This document shows positions 1-7,724 of a stretch of DNA of 64,000 bases, piece after piece; within the stretch, counting starts at the first letter, position 1, and the number at the start of each line of letters is the position of its first letter. This DNA comes from DATBGZ01 sp036557785 (GTDB taxonomy: Bacteria > Actinomycetota > Actinomycetes > Mycobacteriales > Micromonosporaceae), in contig DATBGZ010000014.1 in assembly GCA_036557785.1 (NCBI GenBank), forward strand, positions 85,912 to 149,911. Direction: 5' to 3'. The notes beneath the pieces are model-generated. The model was not told the DNA's origin and did no database searches. It saw only the letters and a program-made list of their open reading frames with translations. Made by a program: the position numbers and the translations under genes.

Positions 1-155
1 GCCGCGAACAGATCGGCACGCGGCGGGAAGATCTCGTGGGTGGCGTACTCGTCCTCGATGAACCGGCTCAGCTTGTCGACCACCTCCGGGTCGAGGTAAG
101 GGGCCAACGCCTGCTGCCAGGACCCCGGCAACTCCGCGAGCAGGTCCATGCTCAT
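1..155 (-). CDS. ung: Uracil-DNA glycosylase, N-terminal part (cut by window start)
   Basis: The minus strand from the ATG at 153-155 reads MSMDLLAELPGSWQQALAPY, then a segment containing LSRFIEDEY and IFPPRADLFAA. This matches the family 1 uracil-DNA glycosylase N-terminus: W..AL, then a helix ending in an acidic stretch, then [IV][FY]PP..[DI][IL]F.A just before the catalytic domain. The enzyme removes uracil from DNA in base excision repair. Only about 51 residues lie in the window, so the catalytic GQDPYH and HPSPL motifs cannot be seen. The -10-like TAGGGT at 162-167 sits six bases before the ATG, so the mRNA is probably leaderless. A second ATG at 147-149 is possible. The assignment rests on N-terminal similarity alone. 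Confidence 0.8.
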   Translation of the reverse strand, partial: MSMDLLAELPGSWQQALAPYLDPEVVDKLSRFIEDEYATHEIFPPRADLFA

Positions 156-188
156 GGCCGCACCCTAGCCGACCAGTAGGCTCGGACG
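156..188. promoter_or_regulatory. Divergent, overlapping leaderless promoters (ung / TVP38 gene)
   Basis: Only 33 bases separate the two divergent start codons. On the minus strand TAGGGT (162-167) lies 6 bases before the ung ATG. On the plus strand TAGGCT (177-182) lies 6 bases before the GTG at 189. No Shine-Dalgarno sequence fits on either side, so both messages probably begin at their start codons. Each -35 region would fall on or beyond the other promoter's -10 box, so RNA polymerase could probably occupy only one promoter at a time (inference). Confidence 0.5.
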
Positions 189-869
189 GTGGGCACGACG
201 GGCCGGCCGGCGGCGGGACTGCGACTGGCCGTGCTCGTGGTTGGCGTTGCGGCGCTCGGGGTCGCCGGCGCGTTGCTGCCCCTGCGCGGCGTGCCCGACG
301 CGGTCGGCGGGCTGGGCCCGGCCGGACCGATTGCTGGCGTGCTCGTCGGCGCGCTGTTGCTGATCGCGCTGGTGCCCCGCACCCCGATCTCTGTCGCATG
401 TGGACTGCTCTTCGGGCCGGCACTGGGCACGGCCTGCGCCATCCTGACCGCGATGATGGCCGCGACCGCCACCTTCGCCCTGGGTCGGCTGCTCGGCCGG
501 GCGTTCGTGCTCGAGCGACTCTCGCGCCGCGAAAAGCTGCGCCGGGCCTGGGCGAACATCGAGCGGTGGATCGCGCAGGAGGGGGTGCTCGCCGTTGCCG
601 CCGTGCGGTCCTGGCCGCTGGGACCGTACGGTCTGGTGGGCTACGTCTATGGCACGTCCGGCGTACGGGTGCGCGACTACGCGATCGGTAGCCTCATCGC
701 CGGGACTCCGTCCGCGGCTGTCTACGCCACGCTCGGCGCGGCCGCGGGCGGCGGTCCGAGCCCGGTGACGTTTGTGCTGCTGCCGTTCGGTCTCGTGCTG
801 ACCGCCGTCGTGGCATGGCGGAGCCGCCCGGGCGACCGCGTGCGGTTCGGCCTCAGACGACCACGCTGA
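189..869 (+). CDS. TVP38/TMEM64 family (VTT domain) membrane protein
   Basis: 226 residues. An N-terminal hydrophobic segment (about 12-31) is followed by more membrane segments and the family core near 55-110: PRTPISVACGLLFGPALGT and a small-residue helix ending in FALGRLLGR. Further on come RSWPLGPYGLVGYVYG and IAGTPSAAVYATLG. These resemble the SNARE-associated/VTT (DedA-like) fold, thought to act in membrane lipid handling, but no substrate can be inferred. The start is a GTG six bases after TAGGCT, with no ribosome binding site, consistent with a leaderless mRNA. The 3' end overlaps the convergent leuS 3' end by 17 bases. Confidence 0.8.
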   Translation: MGTTGRPAAGLRLAVLVVGVAALGVAGALLPLRGVPDAVGGLGPAGPIAGVLVGALLLIALVPRTPISVACGLLFGPALGTACAILTAMMAATATFALGRLLGRAFVLERLSRREKLRRAWANIERWIAQEGVLAVAAVRSWPLGPYGLVGYVYGTSGVRVRDYAIGSLIAGTPSAAVYATLGAAAGGGPSPVTFVLLPFGLVLTAVVAWRSRPGDRVRFGLRRPR

Positions 870-3800
870 CCATGCGCCCCGGCACGACGATGACCTTGCG
901 GGGCTCGCGCCCCTCCAGGGCACCGGCGACCTCGGCCAGGGCCGCGGCCCGTACGGCCTCCTCGTTCGCGTCCGCCGCGACCTCGACCCGGCCGCGGACC
1001 TTGCCGTTGACCTGGACCGGGTAGGTCACCGACTCCGCGACCAGCAGCGCCGGATCGGCCACCGGAAAGTCCACATAGGTCAGTGACGCGGCATGACCCA
1101 TGCGCCGCCACAACTCCTCGGCGACGTGCGGTGCGAACGGGGCCAGCATCAGCACCAGCGGTTCGGCCAGCGCGCGCGGTGCGCCGTCGGTGCTGATCGC
1201 GGTTGCCCGGTTCGTCAGCTCGATCAGCTTCGCGATCGCGGTGTTGAAGCGCAGACCCTCCATATCGGACCGTACACCGTCGATGATGCGGTGCAGCAGC
1301 CGCTCGGTCTGCGGGTCCAGGCTCGACTCGGCGATCCGGGTCGCCCCGGTCTGCTCGTCGACGATCAGCCGCCACACCCGCTGCAGGAAGCGCTGCGAGC
1401 CGACCACAGCCCGGGTCTCCCACGGCCGCGACACGTCCAGCGGACCCATCGACATCTCGTACACGCGGAACGTGTCTGCGCCGTAGGCGGCGCACATCTC
1501 GTCGGGCGTCACCACGTTCTTCAGCGACTTGCCCATCTTGCCGTACTCGCGCCGCACCCGGACGTCGCCGTGCCAGAAGGCGCCGTCGCGCTCGACGACC
1601 TCCTCCGCCGGCAGGTAGGCGCCCCTGCTGTCGGTGTAGGCATATGCCTGGATGTAACCCTGGTTGATCAGGCGCCGGAACGGCTCGAACGACGAGACGT
1701 GACCCAGGTCGTACAGAACCTTGTGCCAGAACCGGGAGTACAGCAGGTGCAGCACCGCGTGCTCCACGCCGCCGACGTACAGGTCCACGCCGCCACTGTC
1801 CGCGCGCGACCGGCCTGCGGCATCACGCTGCGTGGAGCGTGGGCCCATCCAGTAGCGCTCGTTCACCGGGTCCACCAGGACCTGCTCGTTCGTGGGGTCC
1901 AGATAGCGCAGCTCGTACCAGCATGAGCCGGCCCAGTTGGGCATCGTGTTGGTCTCGCGGGTGTACCTGCGCGGCCCGTCGCCCAGGTCCAGCGTCACCT
2001 CGACCCAGTCACGCGCCCGCGACAGCGGTGCCTCCGGCTCGGTGTCGGCGTCGTCAGGGTCGAACGTCCGCGGCGAGAAGTCGTCGACGTCGGGCAGTTC
2101 CAGCGGCAGCATCGACTCCAGTAGCGCGACCGGCAGCCCGGTCTCGTCGTAGACGATCGGGAACGGCTCACCCCAGTAGCGCTGGCGGCTGAACAGCCAG
2201 TCGCGCAGGCGGTAGGTCACCGCACCGGCGCCGTGCCCCTCGGCCTCCAGCCATTCGATGATCTTCTTCTTCGCGGCCGCCACCGGCAGCCCATCCAGAA
2301 GCCCCGAGTTGATCGCGGGGCCGTCGCCGACGTACGCCTTGCCGTCGAAGTCGTCCGGTGGCTGCACGGTTCGGATGATGGGCAGGTCGAAGACCTCGGC
2401 GAACTCCCAGTCCCGCTCGTCCTGGCCGGGCACTGCCATGATCGCTCCCGTGCCGTAGCCGGCCAGCACGTAGTCGGCGATGAAGATCGGGATCAGCTGG
2501 CCGTTGACCGGGTTCGTGGCGAACGCACCAGTGAAGACGCCGGTCTTCTCCCGCGCCTCGGCGGTACGCTCGGCCTCGGTCTCCCGTGACGCGATGGCGC
2601 GGTAGGCCCGGATCGCCTCGATCGGGGTCTTGTGGCCACCGGTCCACTTCTTCTTCGTGCCCTTGGGCCAGGTCAGCGGCACCAGTTCGTCCACAATGGC
2701 GTGCTCTGGGGCCACGACCATGTAGGTGGCGCCGAACACCGTGTCCGGACGCGTGGTGAAGACGCGGATCGATGGCCCGTCCTCGACGGGGAACGTGATG
2801 TGGGCGCCGGTGGAGCGTCCGATCCAGTGCCGCTGCATCAGCTTCACGGGCTCGGGCCAGTCCAGCGCGTCCAGGTCGTCGACCAGCCGGTCGGCGTAGG
2901 CGGTGATCCGCATCATCCACTGCTTCAGGCTGCGCTTGAAGACGGGGAAGTTGCCCCGTTCACTGCGCCCCTCGGCGGTGACCTCCTCATTGGCCAGCAC
3001 GGTGCCCAGGCCCGGGCACCAGTTGACCGGCGCCTCGCTCACGTAGGCCAGGCGGTGGCTGTCCACCACCCGACGACGCTCCACAGCGGACAGGTTTGCC
3101 CACGGTCGACCGTCCGGAGTGGAGCGACGCTTGTGCTCGAACGCGGCGACCAGCTCGCTGATCGGCCGGGCCTTACGCTGCGTGGAGTCGTACCAGGAGT
3201 TGAAGATCTGCAGGAAGATCCACTGCGTCCAGCGGTAGAACCGCGGGTCGATCGTCGCGACCGAGCGCCGGTTGTCGTAGCCCATGCCCAGCCGGCGCAG
3301 CTGCGATCGGAACCGGACGATGTTCTCCTCGGTCACCAGCCGGGGGTGCTTGCCGGTCTGGACCGCGTACTGCTCGGCCGGCAGGCCGAAGGCATCGAAT
3401 CCCATCGTGTACAGGACGTGGCGCCCCGCCATGCGCTGGTATCTGCCGTAGCAGTCCGTCGCGATGTAGCCCAGCGGGTGGCCGACGTGCAGCCCGGCAC
3501 CCGAGGGATACGGGAACATGTCCATCACGTACAGCTTCTCGGCCCCCGCCCTGGGGTGCTGCGGGTCGGCCAGCGGGCCGACGGGGTTCGGGGAGTTGAA
3601 GGTGCCCGCCTCGTCCCAGATGTCCTGCCACCGTGGCTCGATCTCGTTCGCCATCTCGGCGGTGTACCGGAACGGCGGAACGTCGCTCGGTACCGGCTCG
3701 ACCACGGGTGCCGCGGCGACGGGTGCCGCGGCGGCTCTGGTCTTCGCTGGGCTCGCCTTCTTCGCGGGGCTCGCCTTCTTCGCAGGGCTCGCCTTCTTCG

Positions 3801-3870
3801 CGGGGGTCTTCGTGGCCTTGACCGGGGCCGGCCTGCCCGTGCCGCCCTTGCTGCCACCTGCCGTGCTCAT
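853..3870 (-). CDS. leuS: Leucyl-tRNA synthetase with lysine-rich N-terminal tail
   Basis: 1005 residues; a cytosolic class I aminoacyl-tRNA synthetase that charges tRNA-Leu. The ATG at 3868-3870 is preceded by GAGGAGC at good spacing, so it is preferred over a start 13 codons upstream. The HIGH box is seen as GLHVGHPLGY, the KMSKS loop as KMGKSLKN, and an editing-domain region contains ATNPVNGQLIPIFIADYVL. The C-terminus ends in the usual small domain (VQVNGKVRGRVEV). The first ~65 residues are an Ala/Lys/Pro tail with three AKKASP-type units before the conserved core begins near PPFRYTAEMANEIEPRWQ; this tail is not part of the canonical enzyme. An attenuator-type leader lies immediately upstream (3911-3999). 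Confidence 0.98.
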   Translation of the reverse strand: MSTAGGSKGGTGRPAPVKATKTPAKKASPAKKASPAKKASPAKTRAAAAPVAAAPVVEPVPSDVPPFRYTAEMANEIEPRWQDIWDEAGTFNSPNPVGPLADPQHPRAGAEKLYVMDMFPYPSGAGLHVGHPLGYIATDCYGRYQRMAGRHVLYTMGFDAFGLPAEQYAVQTGKHPRLVTEENIVRFRSQLRRLGMGYDNRRSVATIDPRFYRWTQWIFLQIFNSWYDSTQRKARPISELVAAFEHKRRSTPDGRPWANLSAVERRRVVDSHRLAYVSEAPVNWCPGLGTVLANEEVTAEGRSERGNFPVFKRSLKQWMMRITAYADRLVDDLDALDWPEPVKLMQRHWIGRSTGAHITFPVEDGPSIRVFTTRPDTVFGATYMVVAPEHAIVDELVPLTWPKGTKKKWTGGHKTPIEAIRAYRAIASRETEAERTAEAREKTGVFTGAFATNPVNGQLIPIFIADYVLAGYGTGAIMAVPGQDERDWEFAEVFDLPIIRTVQPPDDFDGKAYVGDGPAINSGLLDGLPVAAAKKKIIEWLEAEGHGAGAVTYRLRDWLFSRQRYWGEPFPIVYDETGLPVALLESMLPLELPDVDDFSPRTFDPDDADTEPEAPLSRARDWVEVTLDLGDGPRRYTRETNTMPNWAGSCWYELRYLDPTNEQVLVDPVNERYWMGPRSTQRDAAGRSRADSGGVDLYVGGVEHAVLHLLYSRFWHKVLYDLGHVSSFEPFRRLINQGYIQAYAYTDSRGAYLPAEEVVERDGAFWHGDVRVRREYGKMGKSLKNVVTPDEMCAAYGADTFRVYEMSMGPLDVSRPWETRAVVGSQRFLQRVWRLIVDEQTGATRIAESSLDPQTERLLHRIIDGVRSDMEGLRFNTAIAKLIELTNRATAISTDGAPRALAEPLVLMLAPFAPHVAEELWRRMGHAASLTYVDFPVADPALLVAESVTYPVQVNGKVRGRVEVAADANEEAVRAAALAEVAGALEGREPRKVIVVPGRMVSVVV
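3749..3802 (-). repeat. Three 18-bp tandem units encoding the LeuRS Lys/Ala/Pro tail
   Basis: Three near-identical 18-base units (plus-strand core GGGCTCGCCTTCTTCGC) encode consecutive AKKASP-type hexapeptides in the N-terminal tail of LeuRS. The perfect 18-base period and single-base divergence point to slippage-type expansion. The tail resembles histone H1-like Lys/Ala tails and could bind nucleic acid (inference). Confidence 0.85.
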
Positions 3871-3910
3871 CGATCGCTCCTCATGTCTACCGGACGGGTC
3901 TGCGGGCACA

Positions 3911-3969
3911 AAAAAGCCCCTCGCGCAGGAGGGGTCGCCGTGCTGTCGCCAATGATCGCGTCAGCACGG
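3911..3969 (-). terminator. leuS attenuator: leader stem and intrinsic terminator
   Basis: Read on the minus strand. A stem pairs CCGTGCTG (3962-3969, overlapping the leader stop codon) with CAGCACGG (3938-3945). It is followed by the terminator hairpin CCCCTC-loop-GAGGGG (3917-3934) and a run of T's (3910-3915), with leuS starting about 40 bases later. A leader ORF with three adjacent Leu codons lies just upstream. This is the layout of ribosome-mediated attenuation; leuS attenuators have been predicted in some Streptomyces. I infer that ribosome stalling at the Leu codons refolds the leader so the terminator does not form when Leu-tRNA is scarce. The exact antiterminator pairing was not computed. 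Confidence 0.75.
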
Positions 3970-3999
3970 CCCGGTAAGGAGGAGTCTCGCCCCGGTCAT
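3961..3999 (-). CDS. leuL: leuS leader peptide (MTGARLLLTGPC)
   Basis: A 12-codon ORF, ATG at 3997-3999 and TGA at 3961-3963, encoding MTGARLLLTGPC with three consecutive leucine codons (CTC CTC CTT) and a stop inside the first arm of the leader stem. The ATG lies 6 bases after a TACACT -10 box and has no Shine-Dalgarno site, so translation probably starts on a leaderless transcript. Its role would be to sense charged tRNA-Leu and control read-through into leuS. The symbol is descriptive. Confidence 0.75.
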   Translation of the reverse strand: MTGARLLLTGPC

Positions 4000-4005
4000 G
4001 CCCGC

Positions 4006-4011
4006 AGTGTA
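4006..4011 (-). promoter_or_regulatory. -10 box of the leuS leader promoter
   Basis: Minus-strand TACACT, followed by GCGGGC and then the leader ATG, the spacing of a leaderless actinobacterial promoter. A weak -35 candidate (TGGACG) lies about 19 bases upstream. No other promoter is evident between the PIN remnant and leuS. Confidence 0.55.
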
Positions 4012-4058
4012 ACGCCAGACCACTCCGGTGCGTCCACCCGGTTCCGGGCAGCGTCCGC

Positions 4059-4420
4059 TCACCGACTCCGACGGAGATGGCGCCGCATCGCATCGGCACG
4101 AGCCGCGAACTCCCGCGGCCGCAGGATCGGTGTGCCCCGCCACGGCGACATCGACGTGAGATCGGAGTCCTAGGACACCACGAGGAACGCTCCGACTTCG
4201 ACGAGCAGATCGAGGATCATGTTGTCCTCGACGTCAGGACAGTCGTGAACGGTCCGCGCGGGAACCAGGGTGCCACCCCCACTGTGCTCGGCGAGCCGCC
4301 GGATCCGACCGTACGTTTCGGCATCCTCTTTGGACCATTCGGCGTGGTCATGCAGAACGCGCACGGTGTTCTCGAGCTATCGCTGAACGCGTGCCAAATG
4401 CGACGAACTGCATCCACCTG
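4059..4420 (-). pseudogene. Decayed PIN-domain (VapC/COG1569-like) gene
   Basis: One minus-strand frame keeps the C-terminal half of a PIN-domain protein. From about 4364 it reads RVLHDHAEWSKEDAETYGRI, then CPDVEDNMILDLLVEVGA and FLVVS, then a TAG at 4170-4172. The same frame continues with DSDLTSMSPWRGTPILRP and REFAARADAMRRH to a TGA at 4059-4061. CPD..DN..LDL....A..LVS.D.DL is the typical end of predicted toxin PIN domains. Another in-frame TAG is at 4377-4379, and the N-terminal third (DTN motif) is absent because the upstream GPP34 gene ends at 4421. Two stops and a missing 5' end mark it as a relic. No antitoxin partner is visible. Confidence 0.75.
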
Positions 4421-5038
4421 CTACCGGTAGGCGGCGGCGGTGATGACGCCGTCGACCGCCCTGATCACCTGACGCACCGTGGTCGAGTTCCCACCGGCCA
4501 GGAGGTCCAGCTCAGCGAGCAACTGCTCCGGCGGCATCGACAGCAGCAGCGACTGGTGCAGTCGCAGCGCCGCGACCAGGCCGGCCAGAGCAGCCGTCTG
4601 CGGATCCGGCGGCTCGGCGGAGTGCACGCCGAACCGTAGCCGGGCGCGCAGACGAACAAGATCATCGGAGTTGGCCGGCTGGTACCGGAGGACCGGGAGC
4701 AGCCCGAGCCGACGCACCGTCGTGCGCACCACGACTCCGGCGGCCGCCAAGGCGGTCCCGGTGCGCTCGTAGATCCCGTCGGAGATCCAACTCACCCACG
4801 CGCGCGGCCCGGTGGGGTCGGTGTTGGCGGCGATGGCGCCGACGGTCGCGTCCGCCTCGGGGTCGCCCGTCTGGGTCGGGTCGACGACGTCCAGGCGGCC
4901 GTCCACGACCGCGACCTGTCCGCCGAGGAGCAGATCCACGAGCATCGCGCCGGCGAGGCCCGCGCCGATCATCGGCTCGGAGACGATGAGCCGGCCATCG
5001 TCGTCGTGCGCGAGGAGGAACAGGTCGTCCCGCAGCAT
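4421..5038 (-). CDS. GPP34 (GOLPH3-like) family protein
   Basis: 205 residues from the ATG at 5036-5038. The start MLRDDLFLLAHDDDGRL followed by GAGLAGAMLVDLLLGG matches the GPP34 domain (LaEELLLLaldd.tG, then LagAlLaELaL.g), named for Golgi phosphoprotein 3 but common and multi-copy in actinomycetes. The rest has the family pattern: WISDGIYERTGTALAAAGVV, a paired-Arg region, and a C-terminal helix with LAALVAAL-type spacing. GOLPH3 binds phosphoinositides in eukaryotes; the bacterial role is unknown and may involve membrane lipids. A TTG ten codons upstream is an alternative start. The gene ends beside the PIN remnant. Confidence 0.85.
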   Translation of the reverse strand: MLRDDLFLLAHDDDGRLIVSEPMIGAGLAGAMLVDLLLGGQVAVVDGRLDVVDPTQTGDPEADATVGAIAANTDPTGPRAWVSWISDGIYERTGTALAAAGVVVRTTVRRLGLLPVLRYQPANSDDLVRLRARLRFGVHSAEPPDPQTAALAGLVAALRLHQSLLLSMPPEQLLAELDLLAGGNSTTVRQVIRAVDGVITAAAYR

Positions 5039-5354
5039 GCCAGGCAAGGTAACCCGGGACGGCGACAAAGGGCCACGTGACCTCGGGGGCCGGCACGATC
5101 GGAACCGGGGCCGCGCAGCGGCGCGTCTGTTAGTTAAGGTTCAGCAAACCGCTTACCGCCAACCGACAAACAGGGGCATTCAGGATCGCTTGCCCGTCCG
5201 GCCAGCATGCTGCCGCCCGATCACCCCTACGGCATACCACCACAACCCGGTTAGCCTGTGACAGCGACCGCGTTTACGACACCTCTATGAGACGGATACG
5301 TTCCGGCACACGAAGCCCGAACGCGCGCCCGACCTGACGAGCAGGAGGAGCCCC

Positions 5355-6404
5355 GTGACATTTCCAACGACGCCGGCGGAGCGGAACCAGCCGGTGCTTC
5401 CCCAGCGCGCGTGGGACGAGCCACCCATGGGCCTCGACGAGTTCGGCGCACATGCCCGGGCGATCGTCACCAACATCGAGCGGGTGATCGAGGGGAAGAC
5501 AGCGATCGTCCGCCTGGCCCTCGCGGTGCTGCTCGCCGAGGGCCACCTGCTGATCGAGGACGTGCCGGGCGTCGGCAAGACCAAGCTGGCCAAGGCGCTG
5601 GCCCGGTCCATTGACTGCACGGTGCGCCGGATCCAGTTCACGCCGGATCTGCTTCCCAGCGATGTCACGGGCGTGAACGTCTACAACCAGGAGACCCGGG
5701 ACTTCGAGTTCAAGCCGGGCGCGGTCTTCGCGAACCTGGTCGTGGGCGACGAGATCAACCGCGCCTCGCCCAAGACCCAGTCCGCCCTGCTGGAGTGCAT
5801 GGAGGAACACCAGGTCACGATCGACGGCGTCACCCACGTGCTGCAGGTGCCGTTCATGGTGATCGCGACCCAGAACCCGATCGAGATGGAGGGGACCTAC
5901 CCGTTGCCCGAGGCACAGCGGGACAGGTTCACGGCCCGGATCGCGGTCGGCTACCCGGACGGCGCGTCCGAGATCGCGATGCTCGACGTGCACTCGTCGC
6001 ACGATCCGCTCGACGACCTCCAACCGGTGGCCGACGCGACCATGGTGCGCAAGATGATCCAGACGGTCCGGGGAGTCCACGTGGCCGACGCCGTACGGCA
6101 GTACGCGGTCAGCCTCGTCACCGCCACGCGGGAGTCGCCGGACCTGCGCCTGGGCGCCTCGCCGCGCTCGACGCTGCAGTTGCTGCGCACGGCCCGCGCG
6201 GTGTCGGCGCTCGACGGCCGCGACTACGTGCTGCCCGACGATCTGCAGGCGTTGGCGGTGCCGGTGCTCGCACACCGGCTCATCCCCACGGCCGAGGCAC
6301 AACTGTCCCGGCGGACGACCGACCTGATCGTGGCCGACCTGGTGCACCGCCTGCCGCTGCCGGTCGACCGGCAGCGCTCGACGTACGACTCCAGGAGGCG
6401 GTGA
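5355..6404 (+). CDS. MoxR-family AAA+ ATPase
   Basis: 349 residues with a GTG start after AGGAGGAG. A MoxR-type AAA+ ATPase with Walker A GVGKTKLAKALA (about residue 75), the MoxR signature RIQFTPDLLPSDVTG, Walker B VVGDEINRASPKTQSALLE, sensor ATQNPIEMEGTYPLPEAQ-type and a C-terminal lid with LGASPRSTLQLL. MoxR proteins act as chaperone-like ATPases, usually for a substrate encoded beside them. Here that would be the DUF58 and transglutaminase proteins, whose genes follow with a 4-base overlap and a 10-base gap. The 286-base upstream intergenic region contains a TAGCCT (5252-5257) that could be a -10 box; nothing else was recognised there. Confidence 0.95.
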   Translation: MTFPTTPAERNQPVLPQRAWDEPPMGLDEFGAHARAIVTNIERVIEGKTAIVRLALAVLLAEGHLLIEDVPGVGKTKLAKALARSIDCTVRRIQFTPDLLPSDVTGVNVYNQETRDFEFKPGAVFANLVVGDEINRASPKTQSALLECMEEHQVTIDGVTHVLQVPFMVIATQNPIEMEGTYPLPEAQRDRFTARIAVGYPDGASEIAMLDVHSSHDPLDDLQPVADATMVRKMIQTVRGVHVADAVRQYAVSLVTATRESPDLRLGASPRSTLQLLRTARAVSALDGRDYVLPDDLQALAVPVLAHRLIPTAEAQLSRRTTDLIVADLVHRLPLPVDRQRSTYDSRRR

Positions 6405-7714
6405 GCGTGCGCGCGGCGCTGCGAGGACTGACCACCCGTGGTCGCTCGTTCCTCGCGGCGGCGGTCGCGGCGGGGATCTCCGCATTCGTGCTCGGGGAGC
6501 GCGACCTGCTGCGGGTCGCGATCCTGTTGGCCGCCCTGCCGCTGGCCGCCGTCGCCTACGTGGGCCTGACCCGCTACCGGCTGTCCTGCACCCGTACGGT
6601 CGACCCGATCCGCGCGCCGGTCGGCATCCCGGCCCGCGTCATGCTGCGCCTGTCCAACCTCTCCCGCCTGCCCACGGGCACGATGCTGCTCGAGGACCGG
6701 CTGCCGTACGCCCTGGGGAGCCGTCCCCGACTGGTGCTGGAGCGACTCGGTGGACAACGGGCGAGCACGGTCGCCTACTCCGTGCGGGCGGAGGTGCGGG
6801 GCAGGTACGAGGTCGGACCGCTGATCGTACGGCTGACCGACCCGTTCGGGCTCTGCGAGCTCACCCGCTCGTTCAGCACGGTCTCGCACCTCACGGTCGT
6901 TCCGCAGGTGATCCCCCTGCCCAACGTGCGCCTGGCGGGCGAGTACGCCGGCAGCGGCGACAGTCGCTCGCGGTCGGTGGCGGTGCACGGCGAGGACGAT
7001 GTCGCGACCCGCGAGTACCGGCACGGCGACGACCTGCGACGCGTGCACTGGCGCTCGACGGCCCGGATGGGCGAGCTGATGGTCCGGCGCGAGGAGCAGC
7101 CCTGGGAGAGCCGGGCCACGATCGTGCTCGATAACCGGCGCGCGGGACACCGCGGCGAGGGCCCGACCGCGAGCTTCGAGTGGGCGGTCTCGGCCGCGGC
7201 GAGCGTGGCGATCCACCTGCGTCACAGCGGGTACCGCATCCGCCTCGTCTCCGGCGGCGGCATCGACATCGACGCGACCGAACGTGACGGCGACGGCGTG
7301 CTGCTCGACGCCCTCGCTGAGGCAGAGGTTGAGAGCACCGGCACGGTGCCGGGGCTGGTGGATCTGGTACGCAAGCGCAGCGAGGGTGGCGTCGTCGTCG
7401 CGGTGCTCGGCGGCATGACCGTGCCGGAGGCGCAGAGCGTGGCCGCCCTGCGGGCCTCGGGCACCACGTGCGCCGCCCTGCTCATCGATCCGGGAACATG
7501 GCTCAACCTCAGTGAGGCGGCGCGGGGGCAGGCCACCGCCGCGCACGACGCCGCAGCGCTGACACTGCTGCGAGCCGGGTGGCGGGTGGTGCCGGTGACG
7601 CACGGCGCGAGGCTGAACGTGCTCTGGCCGGCCGTGGCCCTGCGCGGATCTCAGGGCTTCGCCGTTCGGGCCGCGATGGCCGAGACCGTGGCCCCGAGTC
7701 AGCTGAGCCGGTGA
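6401..7714 (+). CDS. DUF58 domain protein
   Basis: 437 residues. The GTG at 6401 overlaps the moxR stop (GTGA), and a second GTG lies two codons on. Two hydrophobic helices near the N-terminus (about 17-55) are followed by a beta-rich region and the DUF58 core: DDVATREYRHGDDLRRVHW followed by RSTARMGELMVRR, then TIVLDNRR, which resembles the metal-site end of a vWA-like fold. Such proteins usually sit between MoxR and a transglutaminase-like membrane protein, as here, and probably act as a membrane-associated partner of the ATPase. The biochemical role is not established. Confidence 0.9.
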   Translation: MSVRAALRGLTTRGRSFLAAAVAAGISAFVLGERDLLRVAILLAALPLAAVAYVGLTRYRLSCTRTVDPIRAPVGIPARVMLRLSNLSRLPTGTMLLEDRLPYALGSRPRLVLERLGGQRASTVAYSVRAEVRGRYEVGPLIVRLTDPFGLCELTRSFSTVSHLTVVPQVIPLPNVRLAGEYAGSGDSRSRSVAVHGEDDVATREYRHGDDLRRVHWRSTARMGELMVRREEQPWESRATIVLDNRRAGHRGEGPTASFEWAVSAAASVAIHLRHSGYRIRLVSGGGIDIDATERDGDGVLLDALAEAEVESTGTVPGLVDLVRKRSEGGVVVAVLGGMTVPEAQSVAALRASGTTCAALLIDPGTWLNLSEAARGQATAAHDAAALTLLRAGWRVVPVTHGARLNVLWPAVALRGSQGFAVRAAMAETVAPSQLSR

Positions 7715-7724
7715 GGGGGAGCCG

